A stretch of DNA of 64,000 bases from Chloroflexota bacterium (GCA_029782225.1 JAKOVF010000187.1:62001-126000); one strand, 5' to 3'; shown: positions 42,245-50,631, counted from the first letter of the stretch. Notes: generated by a model from the sequence alone, not told the origin. A program made the numbers and translations.

Positions 42245-42727
42245 ATGAGCATCGACGACAACAACACCACACCGTTATGGACCTGCCCGCGCTGCGGCCA
42301 TCGCTTTGTGAGGCGCAACACGTGGCACTCCTGTTCCCAGCATAAACTCGACGGGCACTTCAAAGGCAGGGACGCGCGCGTCCGTGAATTATTCGATGCC
42401 TGGTTGAGCTTCGTCAGTCAGTTTGGGGAAGTAACCGTGATCCCGCAAAAGACGCGCATCAGCTTCCAGGTCCGCGCGCGTTTCGCCGGCGCGGTCATTC
42501 GCAAGAACTGGGTTGAATGTGGATTCTGGCTGAAACGCCCGATCAAGGATGAACGCTTTGACCGCGTGGAAAGGGTCACTGCGCGCGATTATGTCCATTA
42601 TTTTCGCCTCACAGACCCGGCCCAGTTGGACTCGACCATGAAGGAGTACTTGCATGAGGCATACGAGGTGGGATGCAGACAAAAGGATGGGAGTCATTCA
42701 TTACATACCACAAGGAAAACCAAATGA
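42245..42727 (+). CDS. DUF5655 domain protein with N-terminal zinc ribbon
   Basis: A 160-residue protein. It opens with WTCPRCGHRFVRRNTWHSC, a short zinc-binding head. The rest (HFKGRDARVRELFDAWLSFVSQFGEVTVIPQKTRISFQVRARFA ... CGFWLKRP ... YVHYFRLTDPAQLD) is the DUF5655 fold. Function unknown. It overlaps the next gene by 4 bp (ATGA). Confidence 0.8.
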   Translation: MSIDDNNTTPLWTCPRCGHRFVRRNTWHSCSQHKLDGHFKGRDARVRELFDAWLSFVSQFGEVTVIPQKTRISFQVRARFAGAVIRKNWVECGFWLKRPIKDERFDRVERVTARDYVHYFRLTDPAQLDSTMKEYLHEAYEVGCRQKDGSHSLHTTRKTK

Positions 42728-43341
42728 TCAATTGTCCGTGGTGCCATACCTCCTACGTTAAATTCAAGGCGACCTGCGAAAAATGCGGTGGACAAATCCC
42801 GCCGCCCATCACGGTGCCATTGAACGCGCCCCCGCGCATTCCTCCCCCGCCCCCGGCGCCGCGTCCATTTGCGAAGGGTTACGCCCGGCAGTTGGCATTC
42901 TCCGACAGATGGGCCAATACCGCGCTCATCTTTTTGCTCCTGGGCATCATTGTTACATGCCTGGGCATTATGCTAATTCTTGGCATCGTTACAGTGACAG
43001 CGCTTACGGCTATGCCATTTCTCGGCGCTGGGCTTGTGCTCTTCCTCCTGGGGGTGCTGATATTTCAGCTACGCTATAAGAGGGCGCAAACCGCTTTTAG
43101 AGTTTTGCGCGAGGGACAGGTCGCGAACGGACAGATCGAGAGTGTGCAGAGAAGCTCTGCGCGTGACGGGGGTCATAATCCATGGGTCATCAAATATAGT
43201 TTTCAAGTAATGGGACAGGATTATGAAGACCAGGTTTCCACTCTCAACAACCCCACTCTGGTATTCAAGCCGGGCAGCCCCGCGCATGTCTTGTATCTCC
43301 CGGACAAGCCGGAGCTCAATTCACTGTATCCGCACCCTTAA
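42724..43341 (+). CDS. Zinc-ribbon, two-TM membrane protein (DUF3592-like)
   Basis: A 205-residue protein. CPWCHTSYVKFKATCEKCG is an N-terminal zinc ribbon, followed by a Pro-rich linker, two transmembrane helices (about 62-86 and 92-115) and a beta-rich C-terminal domain (VANGQIESVQRSS ... VIKYSFQVMGQDYEDQV ... VLYLPDKPELNSL) typical of DUF3592. Starts inside the previous stop. Role unknown. Confidence 0.75.
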   Translation: MINCPWCHTSYVKFKATCEKCGGQIPPPITVPLNAPPRIPPPPPAPRPFAKGYARQLAFSDRWANTALIFLLLGIIVTCLGIMLILGIVTVTALTAMPFLGAGLVLFLLGVLIFQLRYKRAQTAFRVLREGQVANGQIESVQRSSARDGGHNPWVIKYSFQVMGQDYEDQVSTLNNPTLVFKPGSPAHVLYLPDKPELNSLYPHP

Positions 43342-43353
43342 ATGGATCAAAAC

Positions 43354-43403
43354 GTCCCGAAGGCCTGTCCTGAGGCGTAGCCGAAGGATCTACCCTTCGG
43401 GAC
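43354..43403. repeat. Repeat-type hairpin between convergent genes
   Basis: GTCCCGAAGG (43354-43363) pairs with CCTTCGGGAC (43394-43403), with an inner TCCTGAGGCG...GAAGGATC fold. It lies between two convergent genes and may serve as their terminator. The core is the common CCTGAGGCGTAGCCGAAGG dispersed repeat. Confidence 0.65.
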
Positions 43404-43408
43404 TCTCT

Positions 43409-44512
43409 TTATATTGAATTCAACGCCCTCACAAAAACTTCCACCATCTTCTGGATGTTGATCACCTCGGCCACAATTCGATAAGATTCTTCCCCCATTT
43501 TCCTCAAACGCGTACCATCGGACAACGCGTTTTTCATTGTCGTGATAAGTGCATCGAAATCATCGGGCGGGATCTGCCACCCATTCCCCGCGCGGACGAG
43601 ATCATCCTGCGTTCCATCCCCTTTTGCGACAATGACCGGCAGCCCGTAACTCATGGCTTCCTGCACGGCCAGCCCTCCGGTTCCGGGCAAGACGAAGAGG
43701 TCTGCCTCCGTGAAATAGGGTTTTAGCTCCGTTCCATGCCTGGCCCCGATAAACTCTGCTGACGGATAGACTTCTCTGGCAACTGACTCCAGCCCCGCGC
43801 GCTCCGGGCCATCCCCAACAATCACCAGCCGCGGAGAATTTGGCATTTGAGCACACGCGCGCAGGAGGAAATCAACGCGTTTACGCGCCTGCAATCGTCC
43901 TACGAACAAAATCGTTACTCGGTCGACGGCCAACGGTCCACGGTCCGGCTTCGACTCAGGCGGTAGAGAGACTGAGTTATGCGCGACGAAGATTTTCTCG
44001 CGCGGGAAACCGAGTGCGGTATATTCATCCGCGCCACGCTGGCTATAGGAGATCAACGCGTCAAATTGAGTGAGGAAGCGCGACCAAACCCTCACCCCTG
44101 CACCCCTCTCCCAGTGGGAGAGGGGTTGGGGTGAGGGCGCACCTAATCCCCAGCCAATGACCCTGCGTCCGCGCGCGTGCATCCATTTGACAGCAGCGGG
44201 CGTGGATAGATAACGCGGGTTCGCCTCCACGACCAATGCATCCGGGTCTTCTGCTTTCAGCCAATCGATCAATCCTCGCTGATAGCAGAGATAACGTGGA
44301 CCGCGGAAAAGGTGGACATTTGTCCCCAATCTATACTTTGCAACCCGCAGCTTGAGAGCCGGCGTGATGCCTTCATCCACGCGCGGCAGGCCGGTGAACA
44401 GCGCCAGCCCTTTGTCACAGGCAGATGCAAGCAGGTCAAAGAAGGGCGCGCGGTAATTGGGAAGCACACGCTGTTGCAGCGCCAGACGGCCTGAGAAGCG
44501 GGTCATGGACAT
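43409..44512 (-). CDS. Glycosyltransferase family 4, carrying an in-frame REP insertion
   Basis: A 367-residue GT-B enzyme. The C-terminal half has ILFVGRLQARKRVDFLLRAC, VIVGDGPERAGLE and the donor motif ADLFVLPGTGGLAVQEAMSYGLPVIV with the EAMSYGLP helix. Between residues 125 and 142 it has SPQPLSHWERGAGVR, which is the translation of the palindromic repeat at 44089-44137 and not part of the GT fold. The reading frame stays open. It overlaps the next gene by 10 bp and probably acts on a surface glycan. Confidence 0.82.
   Translation of the reverse strand: MSMTRFSGRLALQQRVLPNYRAPFFDLLASACDKGLALFTGLPRVDEGITPALKLRVAKYRLGTNVHLFRGPRYLCYQRGLIDWLKAEDPDALVVEANPRYLSTPAAVKWMHARGRRVIGWGLGAPSPQPLSHWERGAGVRVWSRFLTQFDALISYSQRGADEYTALGFPREKIFVAHNSVSLPPESKPDRGPLAVDRVTILFVGRLQARKRVDFLLRACAQMPNSPRLVIVGDGPERAGLESVAREVYPSAEFIGARHGTELKPYFTEADLFVLPGTGGLAVQEAMSYGLPVIVAKGDGTQDDLVRAGNGWQIPPDDFDALITTMKNALSDGTRLRKMGEESYRIVAEVINIQKMVEVFVRALNSI
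44089..44137. repeat. REP-like palindrome inside the glycosyltransferase gene
   Basis: CCCTCACCCC / GGGGTGAGGG outer arms and CCCCTCTCCCA / TGGGAGAGGGG inner arms. Its length keeps the host frame. The same palindrome family is intergenic at 30186 and 56149. Confidence 0.85.
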
Positions 44513-45966
44513 GCAGCGGCTCCCCTTCTGCTAAAAATGACCGCATCCTCATCGTGATATTGCTCACACCATGCACCCGACTGCTGCATCGCTGTAATCA
44601 ACGCGGGCTGGGCGTGCGTGGATAGCATGGCAAGCTGAATCCCCTCTTTATCGAGCAGTTCCTTCCAGTTTGGAGCTGCTGTTTCAACCGCAATATACTC
44701 CTGCCATTGTTCAGGAGGATAGAGTTCGAAGCGAGTGTCGATCCACACGGGCCGCGACGGTAAGGCAAAGATGAGGTAACTTGCATGGCTGAAGTCACTC
44801 CACAGCGGGCCTTGTAGTTCGGGGTGGGCAGCAAGCCAGGTCGTCGCCTGAACCGGATTATCCCCATCATAAGGGCGGGGTGCATCCTTCCACCAGGATT
44901 CGCGCAGGCCCGGCAGGAGTGCAAGGGGCAGCAAAAGCAGAAGTCCCGCTGCCGCCATGTTGACGTGGGGTTTTTCGATCTGCGCCTTGCCTTCGATGAA
45001 GCGGCCGGCCCAATCCCCAAGCAGGCGGGCAGTGATAAAGGCCAGGATGAAGAGAAACCAGATCACATAACGGACGCCCGAGAGTGCCATCCAGCCGAAG
45101 AAGAGGAACAGAAGCCATTCGAAGAGAGAGAGTTTACGCGGGGAGAGAGCCACCAACGGAGCCATAACCAGCAGCCAGAAAAAGAACAGGTTGGCCTGCC
45201 AGCCACGGTTGACGGCGGGAAGCCACTCATTGCTGTACTGCTGGACAGATGACGAGCGGAGCATCTTCAACACATAACCGAAGATATTGATCCCGTGCGG
45301 ATTGATGAGAAGTGCAGCAGCGGAAAGCCCCAGCCAAAGCGCAAGTTGCTTTTTATCACCTCGGCCAAACAGAAAAGCAAACAGGCCAACCACAAACAAA
45401 AGTGGAAACGATCCATGCAGGTTCACCCACAACATGGATAGGAGAGGCAATAACCAGAGTTCCTTTTTCGCACCGCGATCCCATCTCACCAGAGCAAATA
45501 ACGCCAAAACAAAAAGTGGATAAGTAAACAGCTGTGGACGGAATGCCCAATTCCCACTGCCAGCCAGCGCCGACCACAGCACAAGCAGGCTGGCCAGGCG
45601 CGGCCCGGCCCCGGCTTCCCTGGCAAGAAACCAGAGCAGGCCGTAGGTCAGCGCAATAATGAGAGCGCGCAGAAAGAATGTCAGTGTGAGGCCGCCCGCT
45701 TCGTAAACTTTCCAGAAGATTACGCCGACCAACCAGGGCTGATAAAAGTACGGTACACCGAGTTGGGTATAACTATATGTATTAACTAATGGAACACTCC
45801 CCGTATTCACCACATCCTGCCCGAGACGGAGATACCACCAGTAATCGTATGGGGTGACTGGCAGGAGCATGACTAGGATCAGCAAAATAAATAACGCCAG
45901 GCTGAGCCACAACAGATCAATGCTGGGCTGCCGTGCCCGGGCCACATCAGGGTTCGTTATGGTCAT
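44503..45966 (-). CDS. Polytopic membrane protein, GT-C-like
   Basis: A 487-residue protein with about 10-11 transmembrane helices and a C-terminal soluble domain (about 390-487). The first extracytoplasmic loop reads PVTPYDYWWYLRLGQDVVNTGSVP, with acidic residues as in GT-C lipid-linked-sugar glycosyltransferases. RPQLFTYPLFVLALFAL and VNLHGSFPLLFVVGLFAF continue this pattern. The specific family is not certain. It lies between two GT4 genes, so a role in surface glycan or glycolipid synthesis is inferred. Confidence 0.65.
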   Translation of the reverse strand: MTITNPDVARARQPSIDLLWLSLALFILLILVMLLPVTPYDYWWYLRLGQDVVNTGSVPLVNTYSYTQLGVPYFYQPWLVGVIFWKVYEAGGLTLTFFLRALIIALTYGLLWFLAREAGAGPRLASLLVLWSALAGSGNWAFRPQLFTYPLFVLALFALVRWDRGAKKELWLLPLLSMLWVNLHGSFPLLFVVGLFAFLFGRGDKKQLALWLGLSAAALLINPHGINIFGYVLKMLRSSSVQQYSNEWLPAVNRGWQANLFFFWLLVMAPLVALSPRKLSLFEWLLFLFFGWMALSGVRYVIWFLFILAFITARLLGDWAGRFIEGKAQIEKPHVNMAAAGLLLLLPLALLPGLRESWWKDAPRPYDGDNPVQATTWLAAHPELQGPLWSDFSHASYLIFALPSRPVWIDTRFELYPPEQWQEYIAVETAAPNWKELLDKEGIQLAMLSTHAQPALITAMQQSGAWCEQYHDEDAVIFSRRGAAACP

Positions 45967-46397
45967 TGAGGCTGTACGTGCGGCGCCAGCCAGGCCGGTG
46001 ACTTATGCACGTGGACAACTTTCCATGTGCCATTCTGCCTGACCATCACGCGGCTTTCGTTGTGTGCAGCGACCTGGACGCCCGTTGACAGGGCTGTGCT
46101 GGTCAGGAGGGTATAGCTGGCGATCGCAGTATCGCCATAGCGCTGGATGTGCAAATTGGAGAGGTCAAAGCGGGAGGAAGCTTTCTGCCCCTGATCCTCC
46201 GCCCCGAAGACGGAGCCGCGCGCCTCATTGGCGGTCATCATGAATTCGTGGAATGGCAGACCATCAATGCGGTGCGGTGTAACCCACCATTCATAAAGCG
46301 TCAGATCGTCTGCCGTGGTTTCGTGATAGGCGGCAATGTCATTTTCCAGGATGCCCTTGAGATGCTTTAGAAGAAACTCGTGAACTTCAGTGTCCAT
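45963..46397 (-). CDS. SnoaL/NTF2-like protein (DUF4440-like)
   Basis: A 144-residue alpha+beta barrel of the NTF2 superfamily. LLKHLKGILENDIAAYHETTADDLTLYEWW is the first helix-strand unit; IQRYGDTAIASYTLLT and SRVMVRQNGTWKVVHVHKSP are the conserved strands near the C-terminus. The ending resembles the CaMKII-association/DUF4440 group. No active-site claim. It overlaps the membrane gene by 4 bp. Confidence 0.75.
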   Translation of the reverse strand: MDTEVHEFLLKHLKGILENDIAAYHETTADDLTLYEWWVTPHRIDGLPFHEFMMTANEARGSVFGAEDQGQKASSRFDLSNLHIQRYGDTAIASYTLLTSTALSTGVQVAAHNESRVMVRQNGTWKVVHVHKSPAWLAPHVQPQ

Positions 46398-46450
46398 TTA
46401 TCCTCTGAAATGGGAAATCGGACTCCAAGGTCGGGAGACTCTGGAGTCCA

Positions 46451-47464
46451 TTACTTCAGGAGAACTTTCAAATATTCGTCCACCATTTTATCCATCCCCA
46501 GGGCAGACTCAGCTTGCAATCTCGCAACAGTTCGGAAGTGGGGCAGGTCACCCAGGATTTCCAGCGCGGCTTCAGCAAGAGCAGGGATATTCGGTTTCTC
46601 GATCTTCCATGGGTCGCCGCCGTAAGGGACGACTCTGCCTGAATCGCCAATAACCAGTTCCTTCAGCGCCCCGGTATCAAACGCCACCACCGGCAGTCCA
46701 CACGCCAGCGCCTCAATCACAGAATTCGGGCATGCAGGATGCAGGTCAGACGAGAAGAACAGGTGTGCCGATCGCATGATCTCAGGGATGCGTTCACGCG
46801 GCTGGCTGCCCGGCCATTGGATTGAGACACGCGCACGAGAATTGACCCGCGCGCGGTGCTCGTCCGTGATTTTGCCGACAACGATCAATTCAACGGGGAG
46901 ATTGTGCTTTTCCTTCAGAGTTTCGCCCAGCTCGACAGCGTTATCCAGTCCCATTTCGTAGCCGCCGCCGAGACTGCCTTCGACAAGGAGAATTTTGTAC
47001 GGCGGGTAGGTCACGCTTTCAGCGTGACCTGCAAAATACGTGCTTAAATCAACACCGTTGAGAATCACAGCCGATGGCACTGGCGCTGCCCCACGCCAGT
47101 CATTCCACCAGTTACGGGAGAACTCACTTTGATAGATAATCCCACTGGCAATATATGAACGGATGAGCGACAAAATGAAGTTGCCATATTCCGCGCGTAA
47201 ATAATGCCTGAGACCGGTATTTCTTCTTTTGTGCACCCAGTTGATGCCATCGAGGCGTTGCACGATCCGCCGTCCGTGGCGGTGAGCTACCCATAACGGG
47301 AGCAGGTTTCGGGTCCCCGCGAGAACGAGGATTGCATCCGAATCTGTGGACGGGTTGTGGATGACTTCAATCCCACGCGCACGCAGTCCCTCTTCAAACT
47401 TGATCCGAAAGGATGCAACGCCTGCCAATCCCTCCACATAGGGCACAATGCAAATTCTGGGCAT
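46451..47464 (-). CDS. Glycosyltransferase family 4
   Basis: A 337-residue GT-B enzyme. MPRICIVPYVEGLAGVASFR opens the acceptor domain; KILLVEGSLGGGYEMGLDNAVEL starts the donor domain; AHLFFSSDLHPACPNSVIEALACGLPVVAFDTGALKELV is the nucleotide-sugar motif with the E(A)xACGLP helix. Start 47464 is preferred because family similarity begins there and a TATAAT box is 6 bases upstream. Likely one glycan-synthesis cluster with the two genes downstream. Confidence 0.85.
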   Translation of the reverse strand: MPRICIVPYVEGLAGVASFRIKFEEGLRARGIEVIHNPSTDSDAILVLAGTRNLLPLWVAHRHGRRIVQRLDGINWVHKRRNTGLRHYLRAEYGNFILSLIRSYIASGIIYQSEFSRNWWNDWRGAAPVPSAVILNGVDLSTYFAGHAESVTYPPYKILLVEGSLGGGYEMGLDNAVELGETLKEKHNLPVELIVVGKITDEHRARVNSRARVSIQWPGSQPRERIPEIMRSAHLFFSSDLHPACPNSVIEALACGLPVVAFDTGALKELVIGDSGRVVPYGGDPWKIEKPNIPALAEAALEILGDLPHFRTVARLQAESALGMDKMVDEYLKVLLK

Positions 47465-47470
47465 GGACCA

Positions 47471-47476
47471 ATTATA
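47471..47476 (-). promoter_or_regulatory. TATAAT box 6 bases before the GT4 ATG
   Basis: On the minus strand TATAAT, TGGTCC, ATG, without a Shine-Dalgarno sequence. A leaderless transcript is likely, as at 14682 and 20745. Confidence 0.5.
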
Positions 47477-47570
47477 CTTTTTCAAAGGACTTAACCTGCG
47501 CCGAAATGCAGACTTCCGAAGTCTGGCTAACAATGGTATCCTTAATCAACTCATCGAGGGAGCATTGCAA

Positions 47571-48206
47571 ATGTATGTAGCCATCGAAGGGGTCATCGGA
47601 GTCGGCAAGACCACCCTGGCCCGCCTTCTACAAACTTCTTTTGAAGCTGAAGTTTTGCTTGAGGTTTTCGAGGAAAATCCGTTCCTTTCTGATTTCTATG
47701 CGGACCGGGCACGTTATGCCTTTCAAACGCAGATCTTCTTTTTGTTGAGCCGCTATCGCCAGCAGCTTAATGCGGTGCCGGAAATCCTGGCAAAGGGCAA
47801 AAATCTGCTTGCGGATTATACATTTGCAAAAGACGCACTCTTTGCCAGCATCAATTTGAGCGGCGACGAACTGGACATGTATCACAAAGTCCACGAGGCG
47901 CTGGGTGAGAAGATCGTCAGGCCGGATCTGCTCGTCTACCTGCAGGCCGGCACGGACGTGCTGATGCAGCGCATCGCCTTCCGGGACCGTTCCTATGAGC
48001 GGCAGATGGAGCGGGATTACATTGACCGACTCAACCATGCGTACGAGGATTTTTTCTCCGGGCCCTATGACCATACGCCGGTGCTGAAGATCGACACCAA
48101 CAGCTTGAACATTATCCAAAACCCCGAGCATCTCAAGCTGATCGAGAATCGCATCCGCGAGGCCCTGGGCCTGCATCCGTTTCAACCGGCCTTGCCGTTG
48201 ACGTAA
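47571..48206 (+). CDS. Deoxynucleoside kinase (dNK family), copy 2
   Basis: A 211-residue paralogue of the kinase at 15550. MYVAIEGVIGVGKTTLARLL has the P-loop; FEENPFLSDFYADRARYAFQTQIFFL is shared. The DRS motif is replaced by ADYTFAKDALFA, and RIAFRDRSYERQM is the LID. The altered motif suggests a different deoxynucleoside from copy 1. ATG 47571 follows GAGGGAG; the upstream in-frame extension overlaps the divergent GT promoter and is unlikely. Confidence 0.85.
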   Translation: MYVAIEGVIGVGKTTLARLLQTSFEAEVLLEVFEENPFLSDFYADRARYAFQTQIFFLLSRYRQQLNAVPEILAKGKNLLADYTFAKDALFASINLSGDELDMYHKVHEALGEKIVRPDLLVYLQAGTDVLMQRIAFRDRSYERQMERDYIDRLNHAYEDFFSGPYDHTPVLKIDTNSLNIIQNPEHLKLIENRIREALGLHPFQPALPLT

Positions 48207-48208
48207 GC

Positions 48209-48241
48209 AGACCTGACAAATTTTGATAACCTGTCAGGTCT
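48209..48241. repeat. Palindromic repeat (AGACCTGACA type)
   Basis: Perfect 10-bp arms AGACCTGACA (48209-48218) and TGTCAGGTCT (48232-48241). Located between the kinase stop and the nucleotidyltransferase start. This is a common dispersed palindrome type and could double as a terminator. Confidence 0.75.
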
Positions 48242-48253
48242 AGAGGAAACAAT

Positions 48254-49273
48254 ATGCGAGTCACGCGCGATTCACTCATCCGCATTGCCAGAGAGACCGT
48301 GCAGGAACGGGTCTACAATGACAAGTCGATCACGGCGGCCTACCTGACCGGTTCCCTGCTCACCGAAGAGCCGATGCTCGGCGGCACGGCCGATATTGAC
48401 CTTGTGCTGGTCTACAAGGACAGGCCCATGCAGGGTCGTGAGTTCGTCAAGCTCACCCCGGATTTCCACCTGGACATCAGCCGCCGCGCCAAAGAGGAAT
48501 TCAAGACCCCGCGTGAACTGCGCGGCGATCCGTGGCTCGGTTACGAGCTGTATGCGCCCATGTTGTTATACGAACGTGAGAAGTTTTTTGACTTTGTACA
48601 GGCCAGCCTGCGCGCGGGATTCGAATTCGAACAGCCGCAGCTCATGATCCAGCGCTGCCGCAAACTTTATGCTCATGCCCGCCAGATCTGGATGGACTTG
48701 ACTGACGTCGGGGAAAAGGCAGGGCCAAAAGAGCTCCGAAAGTATTTCAAGTCCCTTTACCACGCGATCAATGTCATTGCTGAATTGAGTGGACCGCCCA
48801 TCCAGGAACGCCGTCTGCTCCTGGAATTCCCCGCGCGCGCGGAGACTGCAGAAAAACCGGGGCTTTCCGTTGGCGCATTCGCTTTGATCGGTGCAACCAA
48901 TGTGGATGCGGATAAGGTCAAAAGCTGGCTGGGAGACTGGAAGTCCGCCTTCGTGGCCGCGAGCGAAACTGCGGGCGTGGACCTGCGAATCCATCCCGCG
49001 CGCATCAATTATTATGAAAAAGCCGTCCGTTTCATGCTGGAAGGTGAAACGCCGCTGGCAGCTCTCTGGCCGCTGATGCACACGTGGACTCTTTCAGCCG
49101 AAGTGCTGGAGGGGGACCAGGTCGATTTTTGGCGGCAGGCGTGTAACGAGTTGGGATTGATCGGCTCGAATTTCACCTACCGAGTGCAGGGGCTCGACCA
49201 GTATCTTGATGAAATTGATATCCTGCTTGAAGAGACCGCAACAGCCAATGGGGTGGATGTTTCGAATATGTGA
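48254..49273 (+). CDS. Nucleotidyltransferase-domain protein (large)
   Basis: A 339-residue protein. AYLTGSLLTEEPMLGGTADIDLVLVY (29-54) has GS33-34 and DxD at 47/49 of the polymerase-beta superfamily; HLDISRR supplies the third acidic residue. A long helical C-terminal region (about 120-339) could bind a substrate. It resembles aminoglycoside-type or tRNA-type nucleotidyltransferases in outline only; no substrate is assigned. Confidence 0.7.
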   Translation: MRVTRDSLIRIARETVQERVYNDKSITAAYLTGSLLTEEPMLGGTADIDLVLVYKDRPMQGREFVKLTPDFHLDISRRAKEEFKTPRELRGDPWLGYELYAPMLLYEREKFFDFVQASLRAGFEFEQPQLMIQRCRKLYAHARQIWMDLTDVGEKAGPKELRKYFKSLYHAINVIAELSGPPIQERRLLLEFPARAETAEKPGLSVGAFALIGATNVDADKVKSWLGDWKSAFVAASETAGVDLRIHPARINYYEKAVRFMLEGETPLAALWPLMHTWTLSAEVLEGDQVDFWRQACNELGLIGSNFTYRVQGLDQYLDEIDILLEETATANGVDVSNM

Positions 49274-49310
49274 TTAGGATTTCTGTCGAAGGGGAGTGGA
49301 GGATTTTCAA

Positions 49311-49709
49311 ATGACTACGATCGAAGGACTGAAGAAGCAGACGAAGCAGTTTGGATTGCACGTTATCAAAATAACCGATGCCATGCCCTTCAAAAGAAGT
49401 GCGAATGTGCTTGGCGAACAGTTACTGCGGTCTGGTACAGCGGTGGGAGCCTATTACCGGGCGGCCTGCCGGGCACATTCAAGAGCGGAGTTCGTTACCA
49501 AGGCCAATCTGTCCATCGAGGAGGCAGATAAATCGCTCTACTGGATGGAAATGCTGATCGAGGCCGGCCTCATTCCTGTGGAAAAACTGGCATCACTGGT
49601 AAAAGAGGCGGATGAAATTGTTACGGTTCTGACCCGGGCAGTGGATATCGCGCGTGCGGGCACCATCCATACAGCCGCCCTCCGCGATCCTGGGACCAGA
49701 ATTAGATAG
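49311..49709 (+). CDS. Four-helix-bundle protein (23S rRNA IVS-type)
   Basis: A 132-residue protein matching the S23/four-helix-bundle family: LKKQTKQFGLHVIKITDAMPFKRSANVLGEQLLRSGTAVGAYYRAA, then AEFVTKANLSIEEADKSLYWMEMLIEAGLI. The family is often encoded in rRNA intervening sequences but also stands alone, as here. Function unknown. GGAGG precedes ATG 49311. It borders the predicted replication origin. Confidence 0.85.
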   Translation: MTTIEGLKKQTKQFGLHVIKITDAMPFKRSANVLGEQLLRSGTAVGAYYRAACRAHSRAEFVTKANLSIEEADKSLYWMEMLIEAGLIPVEKLASLVKEADEIVTVLTRAVDIARAGTIHTAALRDPGTRIR

Positions 49710-49710
49710 G

Positions 49711-50184
49711 CTATCCGCAATGGCAAATTATCCACATAGGTACTCCAAAATGCCCAAATCCCATGACCATATTTAGGGGCGGTTGTCTAGTCTGATTTCG
49801 CCTGGCAAGCCCTGGCCCTGTGGATAACACGCGATAATCTGTGGATAACAGGGGCTGCCTGTGGAGAATGTGCTCAATTGTTCGGGAATGCACTGAAAGA
49901 CTCCAAAACGCGTACCCCCATATATGGGGTTACCATCTTGTGAAATCCCAAATATAGAAACTGTGGAAAGCTGGGGATAACTCCGCCAAAAGTCACAGAC
50001 TTTTACCGGAATCTATCCACAGTGAGCAACCTGCCTGAAATCGGAATCAGACACAAGGCGTGGGGGTTGCGAAGCAAGTCAGCCTGTAGATAGCGTCGCG
50101 CGCGCTTTATCCACATTATCCACACTCCCTACTAATATTACGAATCCATACATTCAATAACAATTATGATTGAATCCTCTTTAC
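49711..50184. other. Candidate chromosomal replication origin (oriC)
   Basis: No gene in this stretch. It has five perfect DnaA boxes TTATCCACA: 49728-49736 (+), 49819-49827 (-), 49840-49848 (-, 21 bp from the previous), 50107-50115 (+) and 50116-50124 (+, directly abutting). One-mismatch boxes occur at 49860-49868 (-), 49972-49980 (-) and 50013-50021 (+). The abutting pair is followed by an AT-rich tract (50130-50184), a possible unwinding element. A palindrome CCCCATATATGGGG is at 49916-49929. dnaN is 8 kb away; dnaA is not in the window. Confidence 0.85.
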
Positions 50185-50187
50185 GTA

Positions 50188-50262
50188 CCGTCCCGAAGAT
50201 TTGAGCGACTCAACACGGCTCGCTCAAGGAAACCCTTTACCAGGCTCAGGACAAACCTTCAG
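50188..50262. repeat. Dispersed repeat fragment with TTGAGCG/CGCTCAA hairpin
   Basis: TTGAGCG (50201-50207) pairs with CGCTCAA (50221-50227), followed by CCAGGCTCAGGACAAACCTTCAGG, a degraded copy of the common CCTTCGGGAC...CAGGCTCAGG repeat type. It lies between the oriC candidate and the spoVS promoter. Confidence 0.55.
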
Positions 50263-50295
50263 GATGCTCTACATGAGGCGAGTTAACAATTATGC

Positions 50296-50324
50296 TTGAA
50301 TCCCTCCAAATAATCTTGTACAAT
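50296..50324 (+). promoter_or_regulatory. Promoter of spoVS
   Basis: TTGAAT (50296-50301), 17-bp spacer, TACAAT (50319-50324), 47 bp before the spoVS ATG. Confidence 0.65.
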
Positions 50325-50370
50325 GATTAATAGTTATGTAGCCCCATCTAAGCCAACCTGGGAGGTTGCT

Positions 50371-50631
50371 ATGGAGATGATCAAAGTTTCTGCCAACTCC
50401 CGCACGTCAGCAGTCGCCGGGGCGATCGCGGGTGTAATCCGCGAACACAAACGGGCAGAAGTGCAGGCCATCGGCGCTGGCGCGGTAAATCAGGCAATCA
50501 AGGCGCTGGTGCTGGCCACTGGGTACCTCAAGAACGACGGTATTGACGTTGTCTGCGTCCCGGAATTTGTGGATGTAGATATTGAGGATAAAGTGCGCAC
50601 AGCGATAAAGATGGTGATCGAGCCGCGATAG
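50371..50631 (+). CDS. spoVS: Stage V sporulation protein S (SpoVS, Alba-like)
   Basis: An 86-residue protein, the family's normal length. MIKVSANSRTSAVAGAIAGVIREHKRAEVQAIGAGAVNQAIKAL is nearly the family consensus, with VVCVPEFVDVDIE following. SpoVS has an Alba-like nucleic-acid-binding fold and is widespread in non-sporulating bacteria. GGGAGG precedes ATG 50371. Its position beside the predicted oriC is notable. Confidence 0.95.
   Translation: MEMIKVSANSRTSAVAGAIAGVIREHKRAEVQAIGAGAVNQAIKALVLATGYLKNDGIDVVCVPEFVDVDIEDKVRTAIKMVIEPR

Noticed and set aside
49296-49709. Four-helix-bundle gene as sign of an rRNA intervening sequence
   Set aside because: No rRNA sequence is present around it.
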